A program made the translations under genes and the position numbers. The notes below the pieces were generated by a model, which made no database searches, had not been told where the DNA came from, and worked only from the letters and a program-made list of their open reading frames with translations. Positions 9,281 to 18,035 of a stretch of DNA of 64,000 nt are shown in pieces. Origin of the DNA: Natroniella sp046097105 (GTDB lineage: Bacteria; Bacillota; Halanaerobiia; Halobacteroidales; Halobacteroidaceae); assembly GCF_046097105.1 (NCBI RefSeq), contig NZ_CP175562.1, forward strand, positions 1,426,001 through 1,490,000, given 5' to 3'. Position 1 is the first letter of the stretch. Each line of letters starts with the position of its first letter.

Positions 9281-9838
9281 CTAAACATCTATAATAGCAG
9301 AAGTCTTTTCTTCTAATAATTGATCAATTTTTGTTATGTATTCATCAGTTATCTCTTGAATATTATCCAACCCTCGATGATAATTATCTTCAGAAATTTC
9401 GCCTTCTTTTTCTAACTCTTCCAACTGACTATTAGATTCCCTTCGGATATTTCTGATAGATATCTTTCCTTCTTCAGCTTTATTATTGGCAACTTGGGCC
9501 AACTCTTTTCTTCTTTCCTCCGTCAATTGCGGAATATTAATTCTAATTACATCTCCATCATTATTAGGAGTTAATCCTAAATCAGACTTTAAAATTGCTT
9601 TCTCTATCTCTTCAATCACATTAGCATCAAAAGGCTTAATCAGTAATTGGCGTGGCTCTGGAGCAGATACCTTTGCCATTTGATTTAAAGGGGTCAATGC
9701 TCCATAATACTCCGCTTTGATTCCTTCAAGCAAAGAAGGTCTGGCCCTCCCAGTCCTTACCTTATTAAATTCACTTTTCGTCTTATCAATTACTTCTTCC
9801 ATTTTTTGTTTAGTTTCCTTAGCAACTTGAGCAATCAT
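9281..9838 (-). CDS. frr: Ribosome recycling factor
   Basis: Splits the post-termination ribosome together with EF-G. Its 185 residues equal the usual length. The tRNA-mimicking fold is recognisable from the conserved FNKVRTGRARPSLL at residues 25-38, the Pro-rich PLNQMAKVSAPEPRQL near 52-67, IRINIPQLTEERRKEL near 103-118 and the VRRES-like IRNIRRESN near 130. It is 24 bp downstream of pyrH, in the invariant pyrH-frr-uppS-cdsA order. The ATG at 9838 is preceded by AAGGAGG. Confidence 0.97.
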   Translation of the reverse strand: MIAQVAKETKQKMEEVIDKTKSEFNKVRTGRARPSLLEGIKAEYYGALTPLNQMAKVSAPEPRQLLIKPFDANVIEEIEKAILKSDLGLTPNNDGDVIRINIPQLTEERRKELAQVANNKAEEGKISIRNIRRESNSQLEELEKEGEISEDNYHRGLDNIQEITDEYITKIDQLLEEKTSAIIDV

Positions 9839-9862
9839 ATTATAGCCTCCTTATTTTTAAAT

Positions 9863-10576
9863 TTAACGGACAAAAGTCCCAATTTCTTCACCCAATACAA
9901 CCTTTTTTATATTTCCAATCTGTTCAATCCCAAAAACGACTAAAGGAATTTTATTATCCATACACAAAGAAACAGCTGTGGAATCCATCACACCCAATCC
10001 TCGATTTAAAACATCAATATAACTTAACTTCTTGAATTTAACTGCATTTGGATTTTCCACTGGATCAGAATCATAAACCCCATCAACATTCTTAGCCATC
10101 AAGATAGCATCTGCATTAATTTCAGCTGCTCTTAATGCTGCAGTTGTATCAGTAGAAAAGAATGGGTTCCCTGTTCCAGCTGCAAAAATAACAATTCTTC
10201 CTTTTTCTAAATGCCGAATAGCTCTACGTCTAATATAAGGCTCTGCAATTTGACGCATTGCAATAGCAGTTTGTACTCTAGTTTCAAGTTGCAATTTTTC
10301 TAAAGCATCTTGCAATGCTAAAGAATTCATTACAGTAGCCAACATTCCCATATAATCAGCAGTTCCACGATCCATTCCTTTAGCACTACCTGCAACTCCT
10401 CTGAAAATATTTCCTCCACCTACCACAATAGCTACTTCAACCTCTGTTGTTACAACTTGCTTTATCTCCTGGGCAATTGAATTAATAAATTGAGGATCAA
10501 TACCATATTCTTGTTCTCCAGCTAATGCTGCTCCACTTAATTTAATTATTACTCTTTTATATTTCGCTTTTGACAT
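9863..10576 (-). CDS. pyrH: Uridylate kinase (UMP kinase)
   Basis: Phosphorylates UMP to UDP; a hexameric amino-acid-kinase-fold enzyme of about 237 residues, controlled in bacteria by GTP and UTP. Visible motifs are VIIKLSGAALAG at the N-terminus (phosphate-binding Lys), VVGGGNIFRG near 50, MGMLATVMNSLALQDAL near 76-92, and GTGNPFFSTDTTAALRAAEI near 134-153 in the nucleotide region. I start it at the second of two candidate codons (TTG-ATG); the ATG at 10576 is better spaced from GGGGGA. It follows the strong terminator after tsf, so it probably has its own promoter in the 117-bp gap, though I could not pick a clear one. Confidence 0.97.
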   Translation of the reverse strand: MSKAKYKRVIIKLSGAALAGEQEYGIDPQFINSIAQEIKQVVTTEVEVAIVVGGGNIFRGVAGSAKGMDRGTADYMGMLATVMNSLALQDALEKLQLETRVQTAIAMRQIAEPYIRRRAIRHLEKGRIVIFAAGTGNPFFSTDTTAALRAAEINADAILMAKNVDGVYDSDPVENPNAVKFKKLSYIDVLNRGLGVMDSTAVSLCMDNKIPLVVFGIEQIGNIKKVVLGEEIGTFVR

Positions 10577-10650
10577 CAATACATCCCCCAGTTCTGTTTT
10601 ATATTTCTAGAATCTATCTTTAATTCCTTGTTATAAACCAAATCAATTGT

Positions 10651-10682
10651 AAAAAAAGAGAACACAGACTGTGTTCTCTTTG
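10651..10682 (-). terminator. Intrinsic terminator after tsf
   Basis: Perfect 12-bp stem AAAGAGAACACA / TGTGTTCTCTTT (arms 655-666 and 670-681) with a 3-nt loop. Read on the minus strand it is followed by a run of seven T's. This is a textbook rho-independent terminator closing the rpsB-tsf unit. Confidence 0.88.
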
Positions 10683-10693
10683 CAATTCAATTT

Positions 10694-11344
10694 TTACTTG
10701 TTAACTTCACTCATAACTTCTTTTGCAAAGTCTTCTTCCTCAACCTCTATTCCTTCTCCTAATTCATAACGAGCAAAGCGACGAACATTAATGTTCTCAC
10801 CTAATTCTGCAACCTTTTCTGTTAATAAACTTTGAATAGTTTTATCAGAATCTTTAATGTACTCCTGCTCTAATAAACACTCTTGACTATAGAATTTATC
10901 TAATCTACCTTCTACTATCTTTTCAACAATATGCTCTGGTTTGTCTTCGTTAGCAGCTTGTTTTCTAAGTACTTCTTTCTCTTGTTCGATATCATTAGCT
11001 GGTACATCATCGCGAGAAATATAACTTGGGTTAGCAGCTGCAATCTGCATCGCAATATTATTTACTAATTCTTTAAACGAATCATTTTTAGCTACAAAGT
11101 CTGTTTCACAGTTAACTTCTAATAAAACACCAATCTTACCACCCATATGTATATAAGAATGAACTAATCCTTGAGCTGCAGTTCTACCTGCTTTTTTTTC
11201 AGCAGCAGCAATTCCTTCTTCTCTTAAGTATTCAACTGCCTTATCCAAATCACCATCTGTCTTTTCTAAGGCTTTTTTGCAATCTAACATTCCTGCACTA
11301 GTCTTTTCTCTTAATTTTTTAATATCCGCTGTAGATAATCCCAT
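10694..11344 (-). CDS. tsf: Elongation factor Ts
   Basis: Nucleotide exchange factor for EF-Tu. At 216 residues it is the short form lacking part of the core duplication found in longer versions. The N-terminal UBA-like domain with the invariant LREKTSAGMLDCKKAL is at residues 12-27. The core motif VNCETDFVAKNDSF, which contacts EF-Tu, is near 78-91. The C-terminal part ends in a variable acidic tail. The ATG at 11344 is preferred over an adjacent GTG because of spacing from GGGGGTCTAGG. It is co-transcribed with rpsB but separated by a hairpin with a T tract. Confidence 0.96.
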   Translation of the reverse strand: MGLSTADIKKLREKTSAGMLDCKKALEKTDGDLDKAVEYLREEGIAAAEKKAGRTAAQGLVHSYIHMGGKIGVLLEVNCETDFVAKNDSFKELVNNIAMQIAAANPSYISRDDVPANDIEQEKEVLRKQAANEDKPEHIVEKIVEGRLDKFYSQECLLEQEYIKDSDKTIQSLLTEKVAELGENINVRRFARYELGEGIEVEEEDFAKEVMSEVNK

Positions 11345-11365
11345 CACCTAGACCCCCTTATTTAT

Positions 11366-11417
11366 TCAAAAAAGGCGTTTCATAAGGACGATAAGCATCC
11401 TTATTTCCACGCCCTTT
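11366..11417 (-). terminator. Attenuator-like hairpin between rpsB and tsf
   Basis: Two-part stem: GGCGT pairs with ACGCC and ATAAGGA with TCCTTAT, with a small internal loop. On the minus strand the stem is followed by TTTTTTG. It lies between rpsB and tsf and would partly terminate, setting a lower level of tsf than rpsB transcript. The role is inferred. Confidence 0.6.
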
Positions 11418-11430
11418 ACAGTTAGTTATT

Positions 11431-12174
11431 TTAGTCTTCCTCTACTTCAGTTTCTTGCTCTTGCTCTTCAGTAGTCTCTTCTTGTTCAACTTGACCTTGC
11501 TTACCTTCTAAAACAGCATCAGCTATAACACCAGTTAATAACTTAACCGCTCTAATAGCATCATCATTACCTGTAATCATGTAATCAATCACATCAGGAT
11601 CACAGTTAGTATCAACAATTGCAACTACTGGAATTCCTAATTTATTCGCTTCCGCAACAGCAATCTCTTCTTTACGTGGATCAGCAACATAAAGAGCATC
11701 AGGCAATCCATTCATATCACGAATTCCACCTAAAAAACGCTTTAACTTGTTTCGTTCTTTTTCTAACTCCATAACTTCTTTTTTAGGTAGAACCTCGAAA
11801 ATACCATCTTCTTCCATTTGCTCAAGTTCTTCTAGCCTATCAATTCTCTTACGAATTGTTTGATAGTTAGTTAACATACCACCTAACCATCTTTCATTAA
11901 CATAAGGCATTCCACATCGTTCAGCTTCTTTCTTAATTGTGTTTTTGGCCTGTTTTTTAGTACCCACAAACAAGATATTCTTATCTTCACTCGCTAACTC
12001 ACAAACAAAGTCATAAGCTTTTTCTGCAAACTTAACAGTCTGCTGTAAATCTACTATGTAGATTCCATTTCTTTCAGTGAAGATATAATCTTTCATTTTA
12101 GGATTCCATCTCTTTGTTTGATGACCAAAATGAACTCCAGATTCTAATAATTGCTTCATAGTAACTACAGACAT
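11431..12174 (-). CDS. rpsB: 30S ribosomal protein S2
   Basis: Small-subunit protein that binds late in 30S assembly, between head and body. The N-terminus MSVVTMKQLLESGVHFGHQ, the RWNPKMKDYIF segment, and the LFVGTKKQAKNTIKKEAERC and NERWLGGMLTNYQTI stretches are all diagnostic. The coiled-coil insertion is at about 100-150. A long Glu/Gln-rich acidic tail (last 25 residues) extends beyond the usual end, as often seen in salt-adapted bacteria. It has its own promoter at 12300-12328 and is the first gene after the flagellar cluster, as in B. subtilis. Confidence 0.97.
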   Translation of the reverse strand: MSVVTMKQLLESGVHFGHQTKRWNPKMKDYIFTERNGIYIVDLQQTVKFAEKAYDFVCELASEDKNILFVGTKKQAKNTIKKEAERCGMPYVNERWLGGMLTNYQTIRKRIDRLEELEQMEEDGIFEVLPKKEVMELEKERNKLKRFLGGIRDMNGLPDALYVADPRKEEIAVAEANKLGIPVVAIVDTNCDPDVIDYMITGNDDAIRAVKLLTGVIADAVLEGKQGQVEQEETTEEQEQETEVEED

Positions 12175-12299
12175 TACTTCGGCACCTCCTCTCGGTTTTT
12201 AATCCTCCATCTTCTTCATCCTTTAATAAGACCCAAAGGGCACCTTTATTAAAGTCCAAAGATGTGTGTGCTAGTTTTATCTTCAATACACCATTAAGT

Positions 12300-12328
12300 A
12301 GTATACCACATGCCTAAAATAATATCAA
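12300..12328 (-). promoter_or_regulatory. Sigma-A promoter of rpsB
   Basis: On the minus strand TTGATA (12328-12323), a 17-bp spacer and TATACT (12305-12300) match the vegetative consensus closely. It would give a leader of about 115 nt before the rpsB ATG. The leader contains short complementary G/C stretches (GGTGCCC, GGGTC) but I could not assign it to a known S2 leader class. The promoter separates the ribosomal unit from read-through of the flagellar genes. Confidence 0.75.
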
Positions 12329-12395
12329 CAATTTTAAACATTTTTTCTCAACCTCAAGCTCAAATTTAAATCCAAGCTAAAATATCAAAAATTAA

Positions 12396-13034
12396 TTATT
12401 CTGCTAGCAAAGTTAATAATAATTTCAAAGGGGAAGTTTCAGTAGAAAATTGATAAGTTCCTGCCATAACCTTCTTTTCACTATCTAACTTATCTAAAAT
12501 TTGAATAAAGACAAGTCGATCTTCAATTAGTTCTTTTTTTACTAATAAAGTAGCTACCTGCCTACTAGGCATTCCTTTTGGAATTGTAATTTGAATTACT
12601 TCTCCCTCTTCTTTTTCTTCAATTTCAAGATCTTCTTGCTCTAATAATTTTTCAATTTCTGCAGTTAACTCTTCTCTTTCCTGCTCTATTTTATCCTCTT
12701 CTTCGTTCTTTGTCTTTTCTTTTAAAGTTTTAACTTCAAACTCTTCTTCCAAATGAATTAATACCTTCTCTAAATCAACCTCTTGTTGTAAGTTAACATT
12801 AGAATTATAGCTTTGATAATTTTCACCAGGAAAAGTCATACCTAACCCTCTAGCTTTACTTATTATAATCTCATCTTCTCGATCAGCTAACTCAACTACA
12901 TTTGAATATTCCTCTGCTGACTCTTCCCTTTCAAGCATTAATTCTTCTTGTTGAATTTGATAGTCAGTACCTACTAACACTAAAGAAAAAATTAAAAAAG
13001 TTATCCCTATCCCCAATAAAATATGACGAATCAT
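12396..13034 (-). CDS. Membrane-anchored protein with MltG/YceG N-terminal-like domain, no catalytic domain
   Basis: 212 residues. An N-terminal membrane helix (residues 5-25) is followed by a long charged region, strongly Glu/Lys-rich at 95-150. The last 60 residues (IPKGMPSRQVATLLVKKELI, then MAGTYQF and a closing LLTLLAE) resemble the LysM-like N-terminal domain of endolytic transglycosylase MltG. The MltG catalytic domain with its active Glu is absent, so it is probably not an enzyme. It is the last gene of the flagellar run and its start overlaps the preceding stop (TAATG). A wall-binding or structural partner role is only a guess. Confidence 0.6.
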   Translation of the reverse strand: MIRHILLGIGITFLIFSLVLVGTDYQIQQEELMLEREESAEEYSNVVELADREDEIIISKARGLGMTFPGENYQSYNSNVNLQQEVDLEKVLIHLEEEFEVKTLKEKTKNEEEDKIEQEREELTAEIEKLLEQEDLEIEEKEEGEVIQITIPKGMPSRQVATLLVKKELIEDRLVFIQILDKLDSEKKVMAGTYQFSTETSPLKLLLTLLAE

Positions 13035-13546
13035 TATTCTTCCCTCCGTGAATTCAACTTACAGATCAGTTCTATCTCACGCTTTCCTTTATCTAACTTT
13101 TGAGCCACCTCTGATAATTCTAACCCTTGCTCAAGTAATCGTTGAATTTGATTATATTCTTTTTGATCTAGCAGATTTCTTTCTCCTTTATTATTACTGA
13201 CTTTGACTTTGCTAGGACTTAAATTTGAGTTTGAAATATAATTAACATCAATTCTTTTTTTGACTCCTTCAATCTTTTCATTTAATAGTTTAACATCTTC
13301 AGATAATTCTTTTATTAACTCCTTAACTACATCTTCTTTAAAAGTATTATTATCTAATTTTGTATTTAATATTTTACTAAACTCTTCACTTGCTTGTCTG
13401 TTATTTACTGACTCTTGTATTTTACTAAGTTGAGTAAGTACTTCTGATTCCAAATGATACTTCCCTTCTCTTTTTTCAGCACGATAAGTCAGCACTAAAG
13501 AAAGAAGGATTATTACAATCCCTAAAGTAAAAAATAGGTACTCCAT
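13034..13546 (-). CDS. DUF6115-like membrane-anchored protein of the flagellar cluster
   Basis: 170 residues with one N-terminal membrane helix (EYLFFTLGIVIILLSLVL), a coiled coil rich in Lys/Glu, and a C-terminal helix-turn-helix-like motif (LLEQGLELSEVAQKLDKG followed by EIELICKL). That C-terminus is typical of the small DUF6115 proteins found after sigD/fliA in Firmicutes, where B. subtilis has SwrB. The ATG at 13546 is preceded by an ideal AGGAGGT; an in-frame TTG 18 bp earlier is not needed. SwrB promotes flagellar export gate activity; whether this protein does is unknown. Confidence 0.65.
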   Translation of the reverse strand: MEYLFFTLGIVIILLSLVLTYRAEKREGKYHLESEVLTQLSKIQESVNNRQASEEFSKILNTKLDNNTFKEDVVKELIKELSEDVKLLNEKIEGVKKRIDVNYISNSNLSPSKVKVSNNKGERNLLDQKEYNQIQRLLEQGLELSEVAQKLDKGKREIELICKLNSRREE

Positions 13547-13560
13547 CTTATTACCTCCTG

Positions 13561-13866
13561 TCAAATCTTAATATCAATATATGAACCTCGTTTCTTAGTG
13601 AACAATTGCTCATCATCTTCCTGAGCTCCTTCTTTACTTTCCTGCTCTTGATTTTGTTGTTTAGCCTTTTCCTCCTCCTCTTCAACTTGTTTATGCTCAG
13701 TTTCTTCAGACTTGTTAACTCTATTCTCTTTTTTTATATTCTTTTTATTTAATTCTTGAGCAACTTGATTATAGTCTAACTCAGGTTTGTTTTGCCGTTC
13801 TTGTTCTAGTTGATTAATTTTTAAAGAACGAGGAAGAGTTGTCTTAGGTGTAATTGGTTCAGTCAT
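13561..13866 (-). CDS. Hydrophilic hypothetical protein of the flagellar cluster
   Basis: About 101 residues, almost entirely hydrophilic. The N-terminus (ITPKTTLPRSLKINQLEQ) and the extreme C-terminus (GSYIDIKI) look like conserved anchors around a low-complexity Glu/Gln/Lys middle (residues 50-85). No membrane segment, signal peptide or catalytic motif. The ATG at 13866 follows GGTGGTGA. It sits between fapA and the DUF6115-like gene, with tight spacing, so it is co-expressed with late flagellar genes. I do not recognise the family. Confidence 0.55.
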   Translation of the reverse strand: MTEPITPKTTLPRSLKINQLEQERQNKPELDYNQVAQELNKKNIKKENRVNKSEETEHKQVEEEEEKAKQQNQEQESKEGAQEDDEQLFTKKRGSYIDIKI

Positions 13867-13880
13867 TTTCAATCACCACC

Positions 13881-15677
13881 TTATGAATAAGATGTAGTCT
13901 TAACCTCTTCATCCTCAACATAATATTGAAGATGGCTTTTAGACTTTGTTACCTTCTTACCACATGTCCCAATTGTAAGGGTTACTCCTGAATGGATAGT
14001 CTCATAAACCTTAATTCTACCCTTCTTTCCTTCCTCTAACCTTTCAGCCAACTTATCACGCTCAGCCTTCAACTTTTCTAAATCACCGGCAAGATTAAAC
14101 CTTTGACGTGTCAGTTGGTTCAATAATTGTTGTTTTTTATTAGATAATTTACCATCAAGCTTCTCTTTCTTCTTCTTTAATACTCTAACATCCTTAACTA
14201 TTTCATCTATTTTTTCCTGCTTTTGATTATATTCAGCTTGCTTTGTTTCAAATTGATCCCTTAACTCCGGGGTAATTCCTACATAAACTTCAGTAGAAGT
14301 TGCCAAGCTAGAACCAATAATCTTCGCATCTATTTCTTTCCCTGCTCTAACCTTTCCTCCTACAATCAACCCTTTGCCCTGATTTAAAATTATCTGCTCT
14401 CCAGCATCTATATCACTATGCATAATTGCATCTTTAACAACCAGATCTTTTTCTGTCTTAACTATACCATTTTCAATAAACTTTACAGTAATATTTCCTT
14501 GAGCATTGATCTCTCCTTTATTTAAGCCAATAAAACCTTTAGCTATATCAACCTGGCCTTGAGATTTAATCTTCCCACCATGTACACTACCATTGATTTG
14601 TACATTACCTTTAGCTTTAATCTCCAACCCATCATTGACATTACCTTTGACTATCACATTACCTTTAAAATCTATATTCCCAGTCGATAAGTCTAAATCA
14701 CCATTGACTGTATGGACATCCAAGACGCTAATCTTCCCTTCATTATAAACAACTTGACCCTCCATAGTCGATCTAATAGCCAAACCATCCTCACTAATTT
14801 CAACATTTTCACCTTCTTGCAGCTCAATATCTTCAACTGGTTCAGGAGGAATTTCTTCTCCAGTTACTGTTATTCCAGCCTCGCCTTCTACCGGTAGACT
14901 CTTAGTAGCCAATACTTCCCCTTCTTCCACATTGATGATTCTATTTAAATTATAAAAGTCAACACTACCATCATCTAACTGATTGACGTTTTTGTCTTTT
15001 TTTTCCAAGTCAAATTGTAAATTTATCTTTCCATCCTCACCAGGAACTGGTTCTTTACCTACTGCTATTAGATAATTCTCATACTTTTTTTGAGGAGCAA
15101 AATCGGCAGTAAATTCTTCCCTTCTAATCCCCGCTACAACTCCTGCTTCTTTCAATTGCTTAATTACCTGATCAACAGTATACTCCTCTCCTCCTAAAGG
15201 TGGGCAATAGTCTAGATAAGCTGCCATCTGATCTGAACTAATAGTTACATTAACTTTTGCATCACGATCTAATTCTGGTTTTCTATCAGCAACTTTAATC
15301 TCTTCATTAATAGTTAATGCTTCACTAATAGCAGCATAGTCTATATCAACAATCTCTTTTTCTTCTAATACTCTTTCAATTGTTTCAATTTTAACTTCTG
15401 CTCCATTTCCTTGAGGAGGTTTTACCTTTAAAAAGATCCCATCTGATTTAACCTTAACCTCAAAGCTTCCATCAATAGACTCTTCAATTTCTAACACAGC
15501 TTCATAAACCTTTTTGCTACCAAAAAAACCTAAAATCTTCTTTTCTTCAAGTACTTCTAAAGATATATCTTCTTTACTAAACTCCTCTTCTACTCTCTCT
15601 TTAAGTAGTTCGTATGCCTTCTCTAAAGCCTCATCTTCTTTTTTAGCCTCTATTGTTACCTGTTCAACTATTAACAT
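13881..15677 (-). CDS. fapA: FapA (DUF342) flagellar assembly protein with Jag-N domain
   Basis: 598 residues. Residues 1-60 form a Jag-N domain (EEKKILGFFGSKKVYEAVLE), as in KhpB/Jag. The middle is a FapA/DUF342 region ending in a long right-handed beta-helix of repeated short strands (IDFKGNVIVKGNVNDG, VQINGSVHGGKI, VDIAKGFIG) at about 320-450. A coiled coil at 470-555 and a small C-terminal domain follow. FapA-like proteins occur in flagellar and pilus loci and may affect surface polymer or polar assembly; the mechanism is not settled. The ATG at 15677 follows GAGGAGG and is preferred over the ATG 18 bp upstream. Confidence 0.85.
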   Translation of the reverse strand: MLIVEQVTIEAKKEDEALEKAYELLKERVEEEFSKEDISLEVLEEKKILGFFGSKKVYEAVLEIEESIDGSFEVKVKSDGIFLKVKPPQGNGAEVKIETIERVLEEKEIVDIDYAAISEALTINEEIKVADRKPELDRDAKVNVTISSDQMAAYLDYCPPLGGEEYTVDQVIKQLKEAGVVAGIRREEFTADFAPQKKYENYLIAVGKEPVPGEDGKINLQFDLEKKDKNVNQLDDGSVDFYNLNRIINVEEGEVLATKSLPVEGEAGITVTGEEIPPEPVEDIELQEGENVEISEDGLAIRSTMEGQVVYNEGKISVLDVHTVNGDLDLSTGNIDFKGNVIVKGNVNDGLEIKAKGNVQINGSVHGGKIKSQGQVDIAKGFIGLNKGEINAQGNITVKFIENGIVKTEKDLVVKDAIMHSDIDAGEQIILNQGKGLIVGGKVRAGKEIDAKIIGSSLATSTEVYVGITPELRDQFETKQAEYNQKQEKIDEIVKDVRVLKKKKEKLDGKLSNKKQQLLNQLTRQRFNLAGDLEKLKAERDKLAERLEEGKKGRIKVYETIHSGVTLTIGTCGKKVTKSKSHLQYYVEDEEVKTTSYS

Positions 15678-15698
15678 ATCCCTTCCTCCTCTCATAAG

Positions 15699-16478
15699 TT
15701 AGCCTACTAATAACTCTTTTTTTCTACTTAAATGGCCCCTTAATCTAAAGATAGCTTTTGTATGTAGTTGTGAAATCCTAGCTGTACTCAATTCCATAAT
15801 TTCTCCTATCTCTTTTAAGGTCAAATCTTCGTAGTAATATAAGCTGATCACTAGCTTTTCTTTCTTAGGCAACTTATTAATAGTTTCACCTAAAATTTGT
15901 TTCATTTCATTATACTCAAAAACATTCTCCGGGCCAACACCTTCTGGATCTTCAATCAAGTCCTTTAATCTCAACTTATTTCCATCTTGAGGTGCAATTA
16001 CTCTTTCTAATGAAGTATTGTCTGGGATATTAACTTCAGATAACAACTGATTAAATTCCTGCTTAGTTAAATCTAATTCTGCTCTCACTTCTTGGTCAGT
16101 AGGAGTCCTATTTAATTGATTTTCTAATTTAATATAAACTTTGGTCAAATTCTTTGCTTTCCTTCTAATGCTTTGAGGTACCCAATCTAACTTTCTGAGC
16201 TCATCATAAATTGCTCCTCTAATTCTTGGTACTGCATAAGTTGAGAATTTTATATTTCGCTCATCATCAAATCGCTCTAGTGCATCCATTAATCCCAACA
16301 CACCATAATTGACTAAATCCTCAAAATTAAAATTATCAGGCAAAGTAACAATAACCTTACCAGCAAGATGCTTAACCAATGGGAGGTATTTCAAAACCAA
16401 TTTCTCTTTAGCCTGTTGCGAATTTTCTTGTTTATACTCACGCCATAACACATCCTCATCATTCTTAGTGCTGATCAT
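15699..16478 (-). CDS. fliA: Flagellar RNA polymerase sigma factor (sigma-28, FliA/SigD/WhiG type)
   Basis: 259 residues with the region-2 core (NFEDLVNYGVLGLMDALERF near 50-70, then FSTYAVPRIRGAIYDELR at 77-95, the FliA/SigD signature), region 3 (about 110-160) and region 4 (LKEIGEIMELSTARISQLHTKA near 220-242, the -35-binding helix-turn-helix). It directs late flagellar, chemotaxis and motor genes and is held by FlgM, which is not encoded here. It lies at the end of the cluster as sigD does in B. subtilis, so its level depends on long read-through of the operon. Confidence 0.95.
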   Translation of the reverse strand: MISTKNDEDVLWREYKQENSQQAKEKLVLKYLPLVKHLAGKVIVTLPDNFNFEDLVNYGVLGLMDALERFDDERNIKFSTYAVPRIRGAIYDELRKLDWVPQSIRRKAKNLTKVYIKLENQLNRTPTDQEVRAELDLTKQEFNQLLSEVNIPDNTSLERVIAPQDGNKLRLKDLIEDPEGVGPENVFEYNEMKQILGETINKLPKKEKLVISLYYYEDLTLKEIGEIMELSTARISQLHTKAIFRLRGHLSRKKELLVG

Positions 16479-16489
16479 CTAAATCCCCC

Positions 16490-16876
16490 CTACTTCTCTT
16501 CTTTCATATTTCTAACTATCTGTGCTGTTTTTTTAGAATTTTCTTCTATGTCATTTATTATATTTGGATTATCTTGACTTAGATCATTAAAATTAAGTGG
16601 GGTCAATTCCGACTCTTCTGCTTCACCTTCATTTTTTTCTTCATTGACTGCTATTTCAGCTTCAGCTCCTGCTAATTTTTCTGATTTATTACTATTTAAG
16701 TTATTAGCTATTAATTGACCTATAATTGCTCCAATTAAACTAAAAACTAATCCTCCTATAACTGATCTTTTGACTATTGTCAACCAGTTTAAATTAGCAA
16801 TTAGAGCTACTGCTAAAACTACAATACTAGCAATTACTAAAAATAGTAAAGCCAACTTTTTAGCTAACCAGCTCAA
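16490..16876 (-). CDS. Two-helix membrane protein, function unknown
   Basis: 128 residues: two hydrophobic helices at about 8-30 and 36-58, the second containing a Gly-rich small-residue face (GGLVFSLIGAIIGQLIA). A hydrophilic acidic tail of 70 residues follows. No known motif seen. It lies between cheD and fliA with 12-16 bp spacing on both sides, so it is part of the flagellar/chemotaxis transcript. Similar two-helix proteins are found at this place in other clostridial flagellar loci, but I cannot name a family. Confidence 0.55.
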   Translation of the reverse strand: MSWLAKKLALLFLVIASIVVLAVALIANLNWLTIVKRSVIGGLVFSLIGAIIGQLIANNLNSNKSEKLAGAEAEIAVNEEKNEGEAEESELTPLNFNDLSQDNPNIINDIEENSKKTAQIVRNMKEEK

Positions 16877-16892
16877 TTTATAATCTCTCCTT

Positions 16893-17378
16893 TTATAAAA
16901 CTATATCATCATGTTTTACTGTCTTAATTAATACTTTACCAGTTGCATTATGCAATTCCATAGTCCTTCCATAATTTTCGCCTACTTCAGCTCCTAAAAT
17001 AGGAATTCCCTTTTCCTGTAAAATCCTCTCAACAGCCTCTATATTTCTAGCTCCTATCCTCATTTTATCATTTGAACTAGAAAAATTAAACATTTGAGCT
17101 CCACCAGCCATTTTAGCTTCCAAGCGATTGAGATTAACTCTTTTTTTTCTTAATTTATCCAATAACATATCTAAAGCAGTATCTGCATATTTAGCAGGGT
17201 TCCCTTGTTCACGGTTAGCAGGAAATTCAGGTAACATTACATGAGCCATACCACCGATTTTTGTCGATTTATTATAGAGTGTTACCCCTACACAGGAACC
17301 TAAGCCAGAAGTAATAATAATATCTTCTCCACTTCCAACTTTAAGATCTGCCATTCTTACTCTGATTTTACCTTTCAC
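16893..17378 (-). CDS. cheD: Chemoreceptor glutamine deamidase CheD
   Basis: Deamidates glutamines on chemoreceptors and stimulates CheC in the Bacillus-type adaptation system. The catalytic Cys-His pair is visible in GLGSCVGVTLY (Cys about residue 28) and GGMAHVMLPEF. GGAQMF near 95 and the GxxxGRxxxLHN-like C-terminus complete the family pattern. It is about 161 residues. The start is uncertain: GTG at 17378 gives the usual VRMADLKVG beginning; GTG at 17387 or ATG at 17354 are alternatives. It overlaps the end of cheC, its partner. Confidence 0.92.
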   Translation of the reverse strand: MKGKIRVRMADLKVGSGEDIIITSGLGSCVGVTLYNKSTKIGGMAHVMLPEFPANREQGNPAKYADTALDMLLDKLRKKRVNLNRLEAKMAGGAQMFNFSSSNDKMRIGARNIEAVERILQEKGIPILGAEVGENYGRTMELHNATGKVLIKTVKHDDIVL

Positions 17379-18000
17379 TAGCAACACCCAACTTCTCTAG
17401 TATAAATTGTAAAGATTCTGGTTCAGGTATTAAAAAAAAGTTTCCTTTAACCTCCTGTTCCATATCACTTAAAAATTCTGTTTCAATCACTAAAGCATAA
17501 TCTCCTATTTGACCTAATTCTATAAAACAGACCTCTAAAATAGCCCCAGCCATATCAAACTCTAAAGAAGGGACTGAAGGGTTGATCTTTAAGTCTAACA
17601 TCTGAGAAAATGCATTTAAATTTGCTCCAGTTAAAATATTAGAGATCTCTTTTAAAGCAGAGGCTTCAAACTCCCCTAGCTCATTTTCAATATCTGTATC
17701 TTGACCAGCAAGCAATTGAATCAATAAATTGGCACTATCTGGGAGCAAAGTAAATAAAACTCCTCCATTAATATCCCCTTCAGTTCTGACTAACATAGCT
17801 ACTATTAACTCCTCTTCATTGCCAATTATACCAGGCAGATCTGATATTGGAGTTAAATTAACATTAGGAACTGTCATTTTAATCTTACTATTTAGCATAG
17901 CGGATAATGAAGTAGCAGCATTCCCTGCTCCAATACTAGCTACCTCTTTTAAAGCATCCAATTGTAATGGCTTTAACTGAGACAAATCATTATTACGCAT
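17368..18000 (-). CDS. cheC: CheY-P phosphatase CheC
   Basis: 210 residues with two copies of the CheC/CheX/FliY phosphatase helix: LKEVASIGAGNAATSLSAML at about 16-35 and LKEISNILTGANLNAFSQML near 114-133. Both keep the paired Glu and Asn that position water for CheY-P hydrolysis. It is controlled by CheD, encoded next. No cheA, cheY, cheW, cheB or cheR is in the window, so the rest of the pathway must be elsewhere. The ATG at 18000 follows GAGGTGATC. Confidence 0.92.
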   Translation of the reverse strand: MRNNDLSQLKPLQLDALKEVASIGAGNAATSLSAMLNSKIKMTVPNVNLTPISDLPGIIGNEEELIVAMLVRTEGDINGGVLFTLLPDSANLLIQLLAGQDTDIENELGEFEASALKEISNILTGANLNAFSQMLDLKINPSVPSLEFDMAGAILEVCFIELGQIGDYALVIETEFLSDMEQEVKGNFFLIPEPESLQFILEKLGVASER

Positions 18001-18035
18001 CAACGATCACCTCTTATATATATATTCTAGGTAAA

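Noticed and set aside
12098..12286. 62-codon minus-strand frame covering the rpsB leader and start
   Set aside because: Overlaps rpsB in another frame and crosses its leader; no family features.
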